Below, in pieces: positions 10,745-22,057 of a DNA stretch of 64,000 nt (positions within the stretch are counted from its first letter, which is position 1; each line of letters begins with the position of its first letter). Source of the stretch: Blasia pusilla. Its lineage: Eukaryota; Marchantiophyta; Marchantiopsida; Blasiales. The notes beneath the pieces are model-generated. The model had not been told where the DNA came from. It saw nothing but the letters and a program-made list of their open reading frames with translations, and did no database searches. The position numbers were made by a program, and so were the translations under genes. The DNA lies in assembly GCA_050084515.1 (NCBI GenBank), contig CM114272.1:59024001-59088000 (forward strand), given 5' to 3'.

Positions 10745-12890
10745 GAGTTTGCGAGACGCTATAGGAGCTCGTTGGTATGGTGAGAGTGATATGAAGATGG
10801 TGCGCGAATGGCATGCATTGGCTTATTTGGGTTTTTTGGCTACAAGGTTGCATGGAAACGGACATGCCCAATAGGTCCCCTGCCTAGTTTTTTTGGGCAC
10901 CTGGTGGCTCCCGTTGGAACGAGTGTGAACTTGGTAGGGCAGGGATTGAAAGAGCGTGCGTACTATGACCTATTGCCTAGCTCGTGCAGGCCTGCATCAA
11001 CCCGCACTGGCCCAAGGCAAGGTTGGGTGTGCCCGCCCAATACGGGCCCAACTCGCCTTGTGGGCCCTGTGGAGTCCTAGCCACGGGGCCTCGGAGCTTT
11101 GAGCCTGCCTTGTAGGCCTAAGGCGGGCTGGTGTAGCCTTAGGGTAGGATGGTGTGGGCTACCGAGCCTAGGTTTATGTTAAAGGTGAGGCGGGCTTGGG
11201 TGAAAGCCTTGAGCGGCAAGTATCTGGGCCCATATGAACATGTTTGTCCTAGGGATAGACATAAGTCCAAGGACATGGATATGTCTATGTTTGGCTATGG
11301 AGAGCCATGTTGTGTTAACTTTGATGGCAAGATTAGATGGAGAGTCCTTGCATTGATATAGAGGCGAGTAAGGAGATGACAAGTGGCCGAGATGTCCACA
11401 AAGATGGGGTTATTCTATAGTACCTATGCACTAGCAATGTCATAAGCATAGTAGGTGCCAGAGATCAGGACTAGATTCTACAACAAGCCCAAAAGTACAA
11501 AATTGATGGAGTTTAAGATGTTGGGAGAGTGGTAGAGTAAAAATGAAGCCTCATTCTTCTTAGAGAGCATGATTGGTATAATATGCCCATGAGGATTTGG
11601 GACACTTTGGAGTGAAGACAACATAGAAGTTGCTTTATGTGCAATATTGGTGGTGTGGCATGCAAATGTACGTACAAGAATTTTTTGCCAAATGCATGGT
11701 GAGTAAATAGGGTGCTAGCATTGTTGAATACTCCAAAGTTGCATCCACTATCAAACATGGGTTTAGGCTATAGATAGAGTTTGGATTTTTCAAGGCCTTT
11801 ACTTTAACACAACGTCACCATCATTATGTTTTCGTCAGAAAACATAATGATGTTTTCTGAAAACTGACTCAAGCACTTCTCAAAGTCTACAGAGTTGGTT
11901 GCATTTTTTAACAAAACAAGTGAGGGAGTAGTGCATGCATTCCTAGATCAATTTTCGAGTTAATATGGTGCACTAATAGAGTTGTTCACAAACCACGATC
12001 TAGAGTTTCACGAGTAGTTTCAAGCCCAAAGTAATCACAAGTTGTTTAACCACCGTACTACTTTGCAACATCATCCTAAGGTGGATGGGCAAGTGGATCG
12101 AGTTGTTCATATGGTGAAGAGGGGTTTGTGCAAGGATGGCTTGCAAAGAGGTCAACTAGGAGATTGGGACCTATAGTTGCCTTAGTTGGCAATGAGATAT
12201 AGATTTATGAGGACCCCTTGCATGCTTCTTAATTAGTCTTTGCTCTATGGACAAGAGTCTGATATACTTGTGGTCATTTTTCATGATGTTGGTGAGGTGT
12301 CAAACCTCAATGATCTAGAGGTATGGGTATGAGCTTCTTATCATCAAGCAGAGACGTTTAGAAGAGTCATGCCTATAACGTTTGAGAACTTGGCTATTGT
12401 ATAACACTTAGATATCTTGAGATATGCAAATATTTGAGATGGAGGCCTATTGATTAAAAATATTGAGGTTTCATCAAGGATACTATGTTGATTACCTTCA
12501 ATAGAAAACACCTACGACATTGCATGTTACGGTAGGATGCACTATCTTGAGAGTGTATGAGGTATTTCAATCTAATGTTTTCTTACTAAAGAGACGTGAT
12601 AGTATTTTTTGGAAGCTTTGGATTATATGCTTAAATTTCCATCATTTCAACTTCCTAATATTGATGGACCAATGGACCCAAACTTAGTAGTAGTACCTCT
12701 AAGATTATGTTGTATGTTGTGTGGATCTACCTGAGATGTAGCCACTAGCTAGTCTATGATGGATAGTTGAGAGGATGACATACAGCATGTCTGACACCAT
12801 CTCTTATCACTGTTCCTCAAAGACAATGGATGTGTCCTCAATGTATATCAAGTAAATACTAGGTGGTCATAGATCTAGATTTGCGTTAAT
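10745..12890 (+). pseudogene. PHD-gypsy copy, integrase and PHD finger, heavily decayed
   Basis: Sequence from 10745 aligns with the RNase H-integrase linker of copies A-C (TTTGCGAGACGCTATAGGAG region). After a nested insertion (10843-11289), integrase continues through the zinc domain (about 11560-11700), the core (about 11760-12110) and the C-terminal part to about 12560. The PHD frame is 12711-12844: CCMLCGS, DG, TACLTP and QWMCPQC are readable. It is one base short of 45 codons because the ATG before LV lost its T. Stops and small indels are dense, so this looks like one of the oldest copies. A small foldback lies at 11819-11852. Confidence 0.8.
10843..11289. mobile_element. Non-autonomous DNA transposon candidate (447 bp, 8-bp target duplication)
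   Basis: GC-rich sequence interrupts the gypsy copy between two copies of TTTGGCTA (10835-10842 and 11290-11297). Copies A-C have one continuous TTGGCTATG at this point, so the empty site is known. The 447-bp insert starts CAAGGTTGCATGG and ends GATATGTCTATG. Its terminal inverted repeats are weak (CA...TG plus short similarity). It codes for nothing recognisable. The 8-bp duplication suggests the hAT superfamily. A second piece with the same start lies at 26758. Confidence 0.6.
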
Positions 12891-13021
12891 GACGTTGATG
12901 AGAAGAAGGCGACTAACGATGGGATCACATGAGCATCTGACCTTCTTTCTTATTAGCATCATAGAGATTTATCTCATGATAGATAGAGATACATGGTTAT
13001 GTGGAGTTAGAAGAACCTAAC

Positions 13022-13232
13022 CACTAGTTGGGAGGGTGATTGGAGATATTTTGGTATATGATCATCTATGTTTGTAGATGCCATTAAAGAATATTGTATC
13101 TTATATTTATGTATGTGTGGATAATGACAACAATGTATGGTGTATAGCAATGTGTATACACATGATAACTGTCACTTCTTAAATAGTTGATTAATGAGTA
13201 TATATAGGATGTCTTTGAGGACGTTATACGGT
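13022..13232 (+). repeat. Polypurine tract and truncated LTR of the decayed gypsy copy
   Basis: GTTGGGAGGGTGAT (13027-13040) is the purine tract. The 122-bp LTR end unit follows (13041-13162, TGGAGATATTTTGG to ATACACA). The spacer part then matches the other LTRs for about 70 bp and stops abruptly at about 13232, where the dispersed repeat begins. Confidence 0.7.
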
Positions 13233-13810
13233 TTGCCCTTGGTTCACCCCCATGGTTCCCCAAGATGTGGTTTAAGTTCCAAACACCCTTGGAGATCCCC
13301 CTTATATATAGTTCTAGAGATCCCTACTTTCTTTTTACTTTTAGGGAAGTCCTTTTAGGCCACTCCTTATGGCCCTCAATCCAACTATCATTCTGATAGC
13401 GTAGGGATAATTTCTAGATCTCCGCTTATGCATTTGTTTGGATTCTTACTCTGTTAGAATTTTCTTTCCATAAGCTTTCTAAGCCCTCCTTATTCATCCC
13501 AAATGCATCTTTAGTCTTGCCATTTTGACCTCAAGCATGGAGAACTTCCAAACGCTCAATCAAGTTCCAATCCAAATTGCAATCCTTTTCATTGACATCC
13601 AACTCTTGTGGGACTTGAGCTCTTCTCAAGTCCGGCTTGACATTTAGTCTTGTTCTAATAGGTTATGACCTTCATCATTTGAGGCGCCTATCAAGGCTTG
13701 CGTTTAACTTTTGCAACTCATGTCTCATTTGTGAGACTCTAACGCGCTTCCATCCTAGTGTGAACCCACTAGATTTTGATGTTACGTGTTGGCACACCTT
13801 TGGTTATGAA
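13233..13810. repeat. Dispersed repeat X, copy 1
   Basis: About 570 bp that match 52629-53215 from the shared start TGCCCTTGGTTCA, through CTATATAGTTCTAGAGAT-like and TTGTGGGACTTGAGCTC, to the block around TAGTGTGAACCCACTAG. Divergence is spread evenly. Neither copy has a convincing reading frame. An LTR or leader of an unidentified element is the likeliest nature. Confidence 0.7.
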
Positions 13811-13869
13811 GGTTGCGAAAAAGAAGATCTTATGAGTTTTGAACTTAATTTTGGTTAGACATTCATTTT

Positions 13870-14420
13870 ATTGAAAACTTACAGTTCACATAAATGCACC
13901 CCAAGGAAAAAGTGTACCAAGTTTCAGCTCAAGAGTCTCTTTTTTGCTTACACGAAAAATCCATCCTAACCTTTCCTGTTTATAATCGTAGGACATATCA
14001 CGCTAGTCTAAAATTTAAGACCTTATGAATCATGTACATTTTTTGGAATTAAATTTTCATTAAAAATTTGTAAGAGGCTTACACATATCCCCAAAAATAA
14101 ATATACCAAGTTTCATCTTAAGATCATGTTTTTGGTTCAAATGGAAAAGAAAGACCACTTTTGTTTTACAAAGTCACTTGAGTGGGTCTAAAAAGACCCT
14201 TTGATTTTTGGGATTTTGGGAATTCCATTTGAATTTAGAAATTGTAGGGATTTTAGATACACCTACATGAACAAGTATACCAATTTTCATCTAAAGGTGA
14301 TCTTCATGGATAAAAGTAAAAAATCAAGCACACTTTCTTCTTTTTAAATCCACTAATAGCATGAGGGGCTAAGAAGTTCTATGATTTCTGGGCTTTAAAG
14401 ACATCCCTTTTGATGGACAT
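13870..14420. repeat. Second satellite-like array, about three units of ~180 bp
   Basis: The phrase TATACCAAGTTTCATCTNAAG and close variants recur at about 13914, 14104 and 14279 (intervals 190 and 175 bp), each within similar surroundings (a TTACACAT- or CACCTACATG-like stretch before it, AAATGGAAAAG or AAAAGTAAAAAATC after it). It directly follows repeat X. The unit is not obviously the same as in the array at 3729-4804. Confidence 0.5.
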
Positions 14421-14452
14421 GATGGATGCTCTGAAAATAATAGTCAGGGTAG

Positions 14453-14530
14453 CTAGCTACCACCCATTATACTAGTGATCGGCCAAATAATAGTAGAGGG
14501 CTGATCACTAGTACAATGGGTGGTAGCTAG
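14453..14530. repeat. Inverted repeat with 32-bp arms
   Basis: Arms at 14453-14484 and 14499-14530 (CTAGCTACCACCCATT ... AATGGGTGGTAGCTAG) pair with only a few mismatches around a 14-base loop. Possibly a tiny foldback element or a local inverted duplication. No target duplication is evident. Confidence 0.7.
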
Positions 14531-16384
14531 TCGTACTGCACTAATGTTTGCATTCTCCTTATCTATCATATGTGAAGAACTCTTTATTATAGGTTTAACC
14601 ATTAAATTTGCAATGAGGTTTGTGATGGCCTTCCTCAACAAGAGGAACCATCCTTGTAAAAGGTTGGGGACTCCAACAAAACCACTGTGATCTCTACCTC
14701 ATGTCTGTTAGGAGTATCTATGGAATCCATCTCGGAATATAGAGTAGAATCTAGATGTATTTTAGTTCCTGCAAATATCCCAAAATTGATTTATTAAATA
14801 TGTGAATGACATTCTATCAAGATTCAAACCATGGAATAATATGTGAGGTTCGATGCAATAAAGTGTATAAGTATATAGATTTAATTTTATATAGTATTAT
14901 CCATTTATAAAGTGTATAGATTTAATTTTATTTGTGAATACAATACTCTTGTCCATCTTATAGGATACTTATATTTCAAATAGAATGATAAGGCTTTATT
15001 TGATACAATTGTGTTATAAATCACAACGGAATATACATCCATAATGCACATATTGAAGTAATAACATATGAAAATACAAAAAAGTACTACATCTTTGTAA
15101 ATAATATTCACATATGTATTCAGAAAATTTTATATATTAATCGTCTACTTCACATTGGTCCTAGAATGGGTCAAAAAATAACATACATCATTCACAATAT
15201 TTGAAGGATCAAAATGCTAGAGATCTTGGCCTTCACCTCTAATACCCTCATACAACCCATGTGCCTAGAGTTGGATTCACCATCTTCTTGATCTAGTAAG
15301 TCAATTTTTTTTTTCATGAAGGTAGCCCTTGAATGATCTTTAACTCCCAATCTTTCATGGAGTGTGAGATATGCAAAACTATACACTATAAAGATCCCTT
15401 AGCATCCTCTATATGATTATCCCAAGAGAAACACATAAAAAAACTCCATGAATAGTTGACCTTCCAAAATGGTTGAAGCATTCAAATGCAACAAATGATT
15501 TTTTGGCTTACTCCATAGCTACGTGTTGACCAAGATTAGGCTGCAAATGAGGGTATGGAATTGCACCGACCAAATGTGCTTGCTCAAATATTTGTACAAA
15601 CTTGAGATCAATTGGTCAATGGCCAACTTTGTCCCTAACTTGGACTGTTGCTAACACCTCCCTAAATCTGGAGTCAACTCACCCAAAAATGATTTTACAC
15701 TTGACTCTACTTCAACTCAAGAGTTTCTACTTGCTAACCCTCAAAAAATAAAGATTTTTACTTTTCTACTCCTCTACTAAGGAGTTACCAAAGAAAATTG
15801 GAAATTTCACTCACACGATAGCACGGTGGCCATAGTAGCTTGCTCAATCAACCACAACTTTGTGCTCCAAACTCAAAATTGTGCATCCTTTCTTCCACAA
15901 CGTGAACAACTTCCCGATCTACAACCCCATCAAATTGGTTCCTTCATTTGATCTTCCACTAGAAGCTGAAAGGGCTGTCATGCAGTCCATAATCTCCTAC
16001 AATCTACATGAATTTTGGCAGCGCTTCCGCGCTGATTTCTCCCAAAGAACTTTGAAAACCTATAAAAATAGCAATCAGCAAGCTACACCGTGCTCCTGAG
16101 AGCACTAGCATGTGGCAACCCGCCCCCATACTCAATTTCTAATGAAAATTGGGCAGCGCTTTCGCGTGCCACTCTCCCATACGAAAAATCAGCAAAGAAA
16201 ACAACAAAATCAAGCGGCCCTTGCTCCGATGAGCACTCCCATGAGCCTCTGAACAGGAAAAACGGTCCCCAACTTGTGCTAACAGTGAGTGACCAGCGAA
16301 ATCCTCCATTGAAGCTCCCTAACTCCAACATTCTCTCTTTGTAAAATCGATCAAATCTCTCCATCAACATCTCACACTAAGCTC
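14531..16384. other. AT-rich spacer, nothing recognised
   Basis: A near-repeat of TAAAGTGTATA...GATTTAATTTTAT occurs at 14861 and 14910. Short open stretches at 15860-16099 (+) and 16083-16370 (-) overlap in opposite directions and carry no domain I recognise. Two phrases, TTGGCAGCGCTTCCGCG (about 16015) and TTGGGCAGCGCTTTCGCG (about 16148), repeat each other. Confidence 0.4.
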
Positions 16385-16855
16385 TCCATGGTGTGCACTC
16401 TCTCTCATCTCAAACCAAACCCACTCACCTAATGAGAGGCTTGGGTTACATACACAAGACAATGAGGACCATAGCTGTGCCACTTCATGCCAAGAGGTTC
16501 AACAAAGAGAGAATGAGCTCTTAAGCTCTCTCTCTTGGAGGTATATCCCCTTCCATCTCCCAAGCCCTCTCCATGGTAATCTATGCTTGCATGTCACCTC
16601 CTTGGCTCTTGACCTGCTCTAGCGGGTCAAAGGCCACTTCCAAAAGTAGAAAGTCAATTTTACCAAAAATAGTAATTTACCCAAAATAATAAGTTCCTCA
16701 ATATGGGTCCAAATGAGCCAAAACGAAGGGGAAATCTATTCTTGCATGTTACCCGTGGCCTCAACAGGTCATCCTCGACCTCTTGAGGCTGTTCCTTAGT
16801 ATCTACAAAGGCACTCTACTAGATCTCCTCGATCTATCCTAATAGACATGACAAA
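16385..16855 (-). repeat. Inverted fragment of the first gypsy LTR type (spacer part only)
   Basis: Its reverse complement matches the middle of the LTRs at 3090-3560, 22410-22830 and 37885-38320, including CCTCTCATTAGGTGAG-like, GGAGATGGAAGGGG-like and GAGGTCGAGGATGACC sequences. Neither of the ~121-bp end units is attached. It lies just upstream of copy B in opposite orientation. Confidence 0.7.
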
Positions 16856-17489
16856 AGCAATAGTGACTAATGTCGCATCCTATGAAGTCTTGGTATGTTG
16901 GAGGAGCTAGCATTGTCATACCCGATGGGATTTTCCTTGGATTAATAGAAGGAGACAATATCCTACAGACGAGGATTGGAGTCATGTGATGGGCGACTTA
17001 GCTCATTACCCATTCGATTCACAGGTGGAATGATCGAGCGACAGCCAACAAAGATGGCGATGGTAGTAGCATTCAACAACGCCATCACTTTATTGGATTC
17101 TCAACATCCACTCCTCTGAGCACCATTGATTTGATCGCCCCCCTTGTATGAGGAGAAGCCTAGATCGATGGTTCCGACTTAGACGTCGAAGGAGTCATAG
17201 TAATATGACGTAGGTGGTTTACAGAGTAGCGTTACTAGGTTTATCTAACCCTATATTGCATCAGGGTGCGGGGCACCCTGATGCAATATTTTTCTATTAA
17301 TAGAAACTAAGAAAATTAGGTTAAAACCCTAGTTTTCCCGAGTAGTCAAATAGTCGGGAGCCGCAGTGGTAGCGCATTCTCGTATGTCGAGTTATCTCCC
17401 AGTTCAGGTTCCATGAAGCTCTTCTATGAGCGCACGGACGGACTAGGCCACTTTGTATCTCTAAGTTTTGTAAAGATTTCAGTGATTTA
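16856..17489. other. Spacer with a perfect 17-bp hairpin
   Basis: No reading frame is supported. A perfect inverted repeat occurs at 17253-17289: ATATTGCATCAGGGTGC, loop GGG, then the complement. Downstream lies the SINE-like stretch described separately. Confidence 0.5.
17345..17480 (+). mobile_element. Possible tRNA-derived SINE head
   Basis: GCCGCAGTGGTAGCGC (about 17360-17375) resembles an RNA polymerase III A box as found in tRNA genes. About 40 bases later CAGTTCAGGTTCC resembles a B box. The spacing suits a tRNA-related SINE. No clover-leaf folds cleanly by eye, and no tail or target duplication was found, so this is tentative. Confidence 0.25.
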
Positions 17490-17784
17490 GTCACTTTCTG
17501 CTTTTCTCACACACTTGGCTTGATGATTTGATTGAGAGGCATGTCCATGCAAGGGACAAGCCCGTGCTTGACACTTCTACGGAAGGAGTGTTATGGTAGG
17601 CCGCATCATTCCATGGAGGAGAGGTGCCGCTTCGTGTGAGGAGATCTGACACTTGGCTAATGAGCACTTGCAGATTGCGTGGAGTAAGATGTAACCAGAG
17701 CATGATGGATCAGAGGAACTTGAGGTAGGAGGGAGTGCTACGATGACACTTTTGTAAACCATATCCATTATGTGGCACATCCCA

Positions 17785-18715
17785 GAGGAGGGTATTCACG
17801 TATTGGACATCATTGGAGGGATCGGAAATGGGTTGGCTATTGGTTTGTAGGCAAGAGTGTGTGTGCCACAATAGCTATGTATGGAGCTTGATGAGGCTGC
17901 GAGGAGTATATCACTTTGACATGTGGCAAAGTTGTGACTCTATTTTTCTGATTTGTTGTCTGCGTCGGCCATACAGAGGTACCAAAGTTTCCTACCAAGG
18001 GATATTTTGTTGTTGGGGGCAGAGGACTTGGAGAGGGTACGGACCATTGATTTAGAGATAGTATGTTGGCCATCTTAGGTCAGTCTACTACTGGACGATA
18101 GCGGGTTGGTGGATCCTTGGTCCAGGTTGTTTTGGGTGATTGATGAAGATCTTCAGATTTTGGAGAATGTACTGATCTTGGGCGATTGAAGGTCATGAGT
18201 AGTCGTGAGTGCACATCAAGTGCATGCTTGTATCGTCCCATTAGTATTTTTGGATACGTCAAATGTAGGTTCACGAGCATATTGCCCGCATTTATAGTGG
18301 ACAAACTTGGTGCCACATGAGGTGTTACACAAGGCGTATGCGAGAGTGGAGCATCCCTCCCATTTGTTAGTGGATTATATTCTGGATATAGGTCACTAAG
18401 GCATGATCACAACCAACGTTGATTGTGGTCAACAAGATTGGCATGCCATGGGCAAACTTTCCCATGTTTGTGAGTTTTCCTACTTCCTAAGCATACAAGG
18501 AGGCTGGGTCTGGCTTGGTTGGGAAATACCATGCACAACAGTTGGGGGAGCCCAACACTGATGAGCCACAGCGGCTAATGGGATTTCCCATAGGAGTGAC
18601 ATTAGTACCGTCACTATCAAGGGCATTTGGACGTCATATCTTGGGTCAAGAAATATACCTAAATTGATTGACATGGATCATTGGCTTAGGAGTACTTAGC
18701 AGCCTTTGATGAGGT
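17785..18715 (+). pseudogene. Cytosine-C5 DNA methyltransferase domain of gypsy copy B, inactive
   Basis: Motif I is read at 17800-17835 (VLDIIGGIGNGL), followed by an MELDEAAR stretch corresponding to the acidic motif II. A frame change is needed before LLLGAEDLERVRTI (about 18000-18050). At the motif IV position (18061-18078) the copy reads VCWPS-stop, so the catalytic Cys of Pro-Cys-Gln has become Ser. Motif VI is LENV at 18160-18171. Motif VIII is GSRAYCPHL then W-T-N at about 18268-18315. The C-terminal region GFPIGVTLVPSLSRAFGRHI is at about 18578-18640, then LGQE and LTWIIGLG. The same blocks in the same order occur in copy C. The active-site change and stops rule out function. Confidence 0.8.
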
Positions 18716-19059
18716 TGCGACACGTCACTGCTATTGCATTGATAAGCCTCATGCCTACCAAGACAGTTCAAACAGTAGTTGGGGGCGAGATCCGAGGAGA
18801 TTGACATATTAGGGATGATTGGGAGAGACACCCTTGGAGTTCTTGGGATGTGTTCCACGTACTTTGAGAGATGGCAGCTATAACATGGAGCGTGGCTCAT
18901 GGTCTTGCACACGGAATAGATCGATGAGAGTTTGGAGTTGGCTATAAGGGAGTACTTGAGTTTGGCTATACGAGATGGGGTTGCACCATAGCAACCATGG
19001 ATACCCGCGCTTGAGAGTCCTATAATAGTCAAGATGGAGACTTGGGAGCCAGATATGGT

Positions 19060-20260
19060 CCCTTAGTTGATAGGAGAGAACGACGCCAAATACATTAGTT
19101 CCTTAAGAGTCATAGAAGCTATTTTGCATTTAGCATGCATGATTTAGGTTAGTTGAAGGGTCAAGGGATCCGCATTGAGTTTTCTAGCAACACGCCAATC
19201 TTCCTATATTTACAATGAGATGGAGAGGGCCCTCATTCAAAGAAAGAGCCAAAAGTAGTGGAGAGGAAAGGATGTGCATGGTAATTGGACGGAAATGCGG
19301 ATATGTGGAGATTATCGACCTATCAATTGATAGAAGAAGTGCGATAGGTATGCCATACCCATCCCTAAGGAGATCTTTGATGCTATTGGGCATACAAAGG
19401 TCTTCAGTTTGTTAGGTCTTTGAGCCCGATACCATCAGTTGCCTATCAAATTGAAGGACACGCAGAAGACGGTATTATGGGGCATCCATCCTCACGGGAA
19501 GGATTATTTGTATGAGTTGAGGTTCTTTCCATTTGGTTAAAGAATGCTCCGGAAGAGGTTGAGAGGATCATGGATAAGATCTTGGTAGGTCTAGATTTTG
19601 CTAGGTGTTATATTAATGACATCATAGTCTTTAGCACCACCATTGGGGACCATGAAGCTAGGATATTTGGAGGAGGTATTTTGACAATTGTAGTTATATG
19701 GGCTGAAGCTACATCTAAGCAAGTGCAAGTTCTTCTATGACCAAATTGAGTACTTGGGTCATACGATATACCTTGGTGGCCTTGGTGCATAGCAAAAAAA
19801 GATAGAGGCTATCTTACGGATTCCAAGGATAAGTCAACGTCCGCGTCCATATTTAGGAGATCAATCAAGGGACGTCCTTTCCAGTTGCATACTCATTGGA
19901 GCATGTTGGGGCTTGGAGCGGTGCTCATCCAACATGATGATGAGGATAAAGAGTTCATGGTGGCTTATGCTAATCACTCCAACAAGATTGTAGAGGTGAA
20001 TTATAGCTCGTATGAGGTTGAATGCTTGGCTGCACTATGGGCTGTCGCGCATTTCACGTATTGTTTTTGGCAACCCCTTTACCATCATCACTGATTATCA
20101 ACCACTTAAGTGGTTGATGGAGTCGGACAAGCTTATATGGGAAGCTTGCGAGGTGGGTTCTATTGTTGTAGGAGTATGATTTCCACATGGTATACCGACT
20201 TGGGATGCTCAACAAGGATGTAGATGGTTTGAGTTGAACCCATGCTTGAGTTTGCAAGAT
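19060..20260 (+). pseudogene. gypsy reverse transcriptase-RNase H, copy B
   Basis: Sequence from 19170 matches the start of the window (RT of copy A). The N-terminal block with CGDYRPIN-like residues is readable at about 19310-19370 with indels. The palm motif at 19609-19620 reads YIND, so one catalytic Asp is Asn. The thumb and LGHTIYLGGLG follow. RNase H (19885-20094) has LGAVLIQHDDEDKEFMVAYA and NYSSYEVECLAALWAVAHF, including the conserved Glu block that copy A lost. The ending ESDKL and the NKDVDGLS-like signature are near 20125-20235. Confidence 0.82.
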
Positions 20261-21800
20261 ATGACCAGAGCTCGTTGGCATAGAGAGAGTGATGAGGAGT
20301 TCATGCCGGGATGGAAATCATCAACCTATTTGGGCTTGTTGGCTATGGAGAGCCTGGATGTTGAGATTCTGAGTCCTTAGATCCAGAGGTTAGTGAGGAG
20401 GCGATAGATGATTCAGATATTCATGAGGATGGAGTAGTGTTGGAGTACTTGCTGAGGTATTGACAAACCAAGGTACGACGTTTCATGGGGAGTTCTAGGC
20501 CTTGTGTGATGAGACAGTGATTGACCACCGCACCACTTCTCGAGATTATCCTAAGGCAGATGGACTAGTCAAGAGGGTTGTGTAGATGGTGAAGAGAGGT
20601 TTACGTAAGTATGACTTGCAGAGAGGTCACCTATGAGATTAGGACATCCAATTTTTGTAGATCTACGTATTGGGCCATTAAGAGCGTTGTGAGCATAGTG
20701 GGTGCTAGAGAGCGGGATCAGAACCTACAACGAGCCAAACGATTCCTATGGGAGGCGAAAGATGCGTTGTAAGTTTCGGAGGATGGTAGGGTATGCGTAG
20801 TGCCTTACCCTTTGTAGTGAGTAAGTTAGGTGCAGTATGCCCATAAGTAGTTTGGTCATTTTGGAGTGAAGCAAAAGTACAACTTGCTCGAGATATAGTA
20901 CTGGTGGTGAGGCATGCACACTAATGTTCAAAATTTTTTGCCAAGTGCATGATGTGTGATCGGTTCTGAGCATCATTGAATGCTCCGACTCCACAGTTGC
21001 ATCCACTGTCGATCATAGATTTAGGTTAGAGCTTTGTAGGTTTGGATTTTGCAGGATCTGTATCTTTGAAGGAGCGTCATAGTTATTATGTGTTGGAGAT
21101 GGTCAAGTAGTTCTCAAAGTGGATAGAGTTGGTTGCATTTTTTAACAAAGCGAGTGAGGGAGAAGCGTATGTCTTCCTAGATCAAGCGTTGAGTTATTAT
21201 GGCGCACTTGCTGAGGTATTGACAAACCAAGGTACGACGTTTCATGGGGAGTTCTAGGCCTTGTGTGATGAGACAGTGATTGACCACCACACCACTTCTC
21301 GAGATTATCCTAAGGCAGATGGACTAGTCGAGAGGGTTGTGTAGATGGTGAAGAGAGGTTTACGTCAGTATGACTTGCAGAGAGGTCACTTAGGAGATTA
21401 GGACATCCAATTTTTTTGGTTGGCGATGGGATACAAATTTAGCAAAAAAACATCCATAGCGTCTTTCTCACCATACTTGTTGCTTTATGGCCGAGAGCCA
21501 GATATACTTGCAGCCATTCGTCAAGATGTTGGTGAGATGTTGAACCTCAATGAACCTAATGTATGGATGCAAGCATATTCCTAGAGGGTTGAGTTATTTC
21601 CGAGAGTGATGCCCATGGCATTTGAGAACTTGGCATAGCAACATCGTGATACTTTGAGGTATACGACTATTCAAGGAGGTGATTATTGACCAACTATCCA
21701 AAAGTTTCATCAGGGAGACTATCTCTACTTGCAACGTACGGCATTGGATGTGAGCGCGAGGTGCACTATTTTAGGGTGCGAATTCGAAATTTTGCCATAA
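20260..21800 (+). pseudogene. gypsy integrase, copy B, with internal duplication
   Basis: The linker starts at about 20260. At 20447 it is interrupted by a 211-bp second copy of the integrase core (see separate entry), then resumes with GTATTGGGCCATT at about 20668. The zinc domain follows at about 20820-20960 and the core at about 21010-21360. The second catalytic Asp is Asn (ACAAACCAAGG at about 21223) and the Glu is retained in GLVERVV. The spacing between these two positions is again 34 residues. The C-terminal part reaches about 21800. Many TAG and TGA stops replace CAG, CGA or TGG seen in other copies. Confidence 0.82.
20447..21417 (+). repeat. Near-identical 211-bp duplication within integrase (20447-20657 and 21206-21417)
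   Basis: Both segments start ACTTGCTGAGGTATTGAC and end before a T run (GACATCCAATTTTT). They differ at only a handful of positions, far fewer than copies A, B and C differ from one another, so the duplication is recent relative to insertion. The upstream segment sits between linker halves that are contiguous in copies A and C. ACTTG or a close match at both left borders suggests a microhomology-driven event. Confidence 0.85.
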
Positions 21801-21922
21801 GGTGTTCTCTTATTGGAGGAAAGCGATGATATGGTTTGGAAGGACCATGTGTATCATGTCATTTTCCTAACATTGAAGGTATAGTTGATTCGAGCTTAGA
21901 AATAGTTCATATAGGCTTGTGT

Positions 21923-22057
21923 TGTATATTGTGTGGTTTTTCCCGTGGTATAGCCACTGTGCTGGTCTGTGATGGATGTTCAAGAAGATAGCATATGGCA
22001 TGTCTGACGCCACCTCTCACTAGGGTTCCTTAGGGACGATGAATGTGCCCTAGATGT
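21923..22057 (+). pseudogene. PHD zinc finger at the C-terminus of gypsy pol, copy B
   Basis: All eight C4HC3 ligands are still present in one frame of exactly 45 codons: CILC, LVCDGC, HMAC and MCPRC. The only damage is three stop codons: TAG for the Trp before His, TAG for Gln in VPQG, and TGA before MCPRC. Retention of every ligand in a copy whose RT, integrase and methyltransferase active sites have changed may reflect chance or late inactivation. Function as for copy A: a predicted histone-tail reader fused after integrase. Confidence 0.85.

Noticed and set aside
17253-17289. Intrinsic transcription terminator (perfect hairpin followed by T-rich sequence)
   Set aside because: It is in a nuclear eukaryotic setting with no upstream gene, so it is treated as an inverted duplication.
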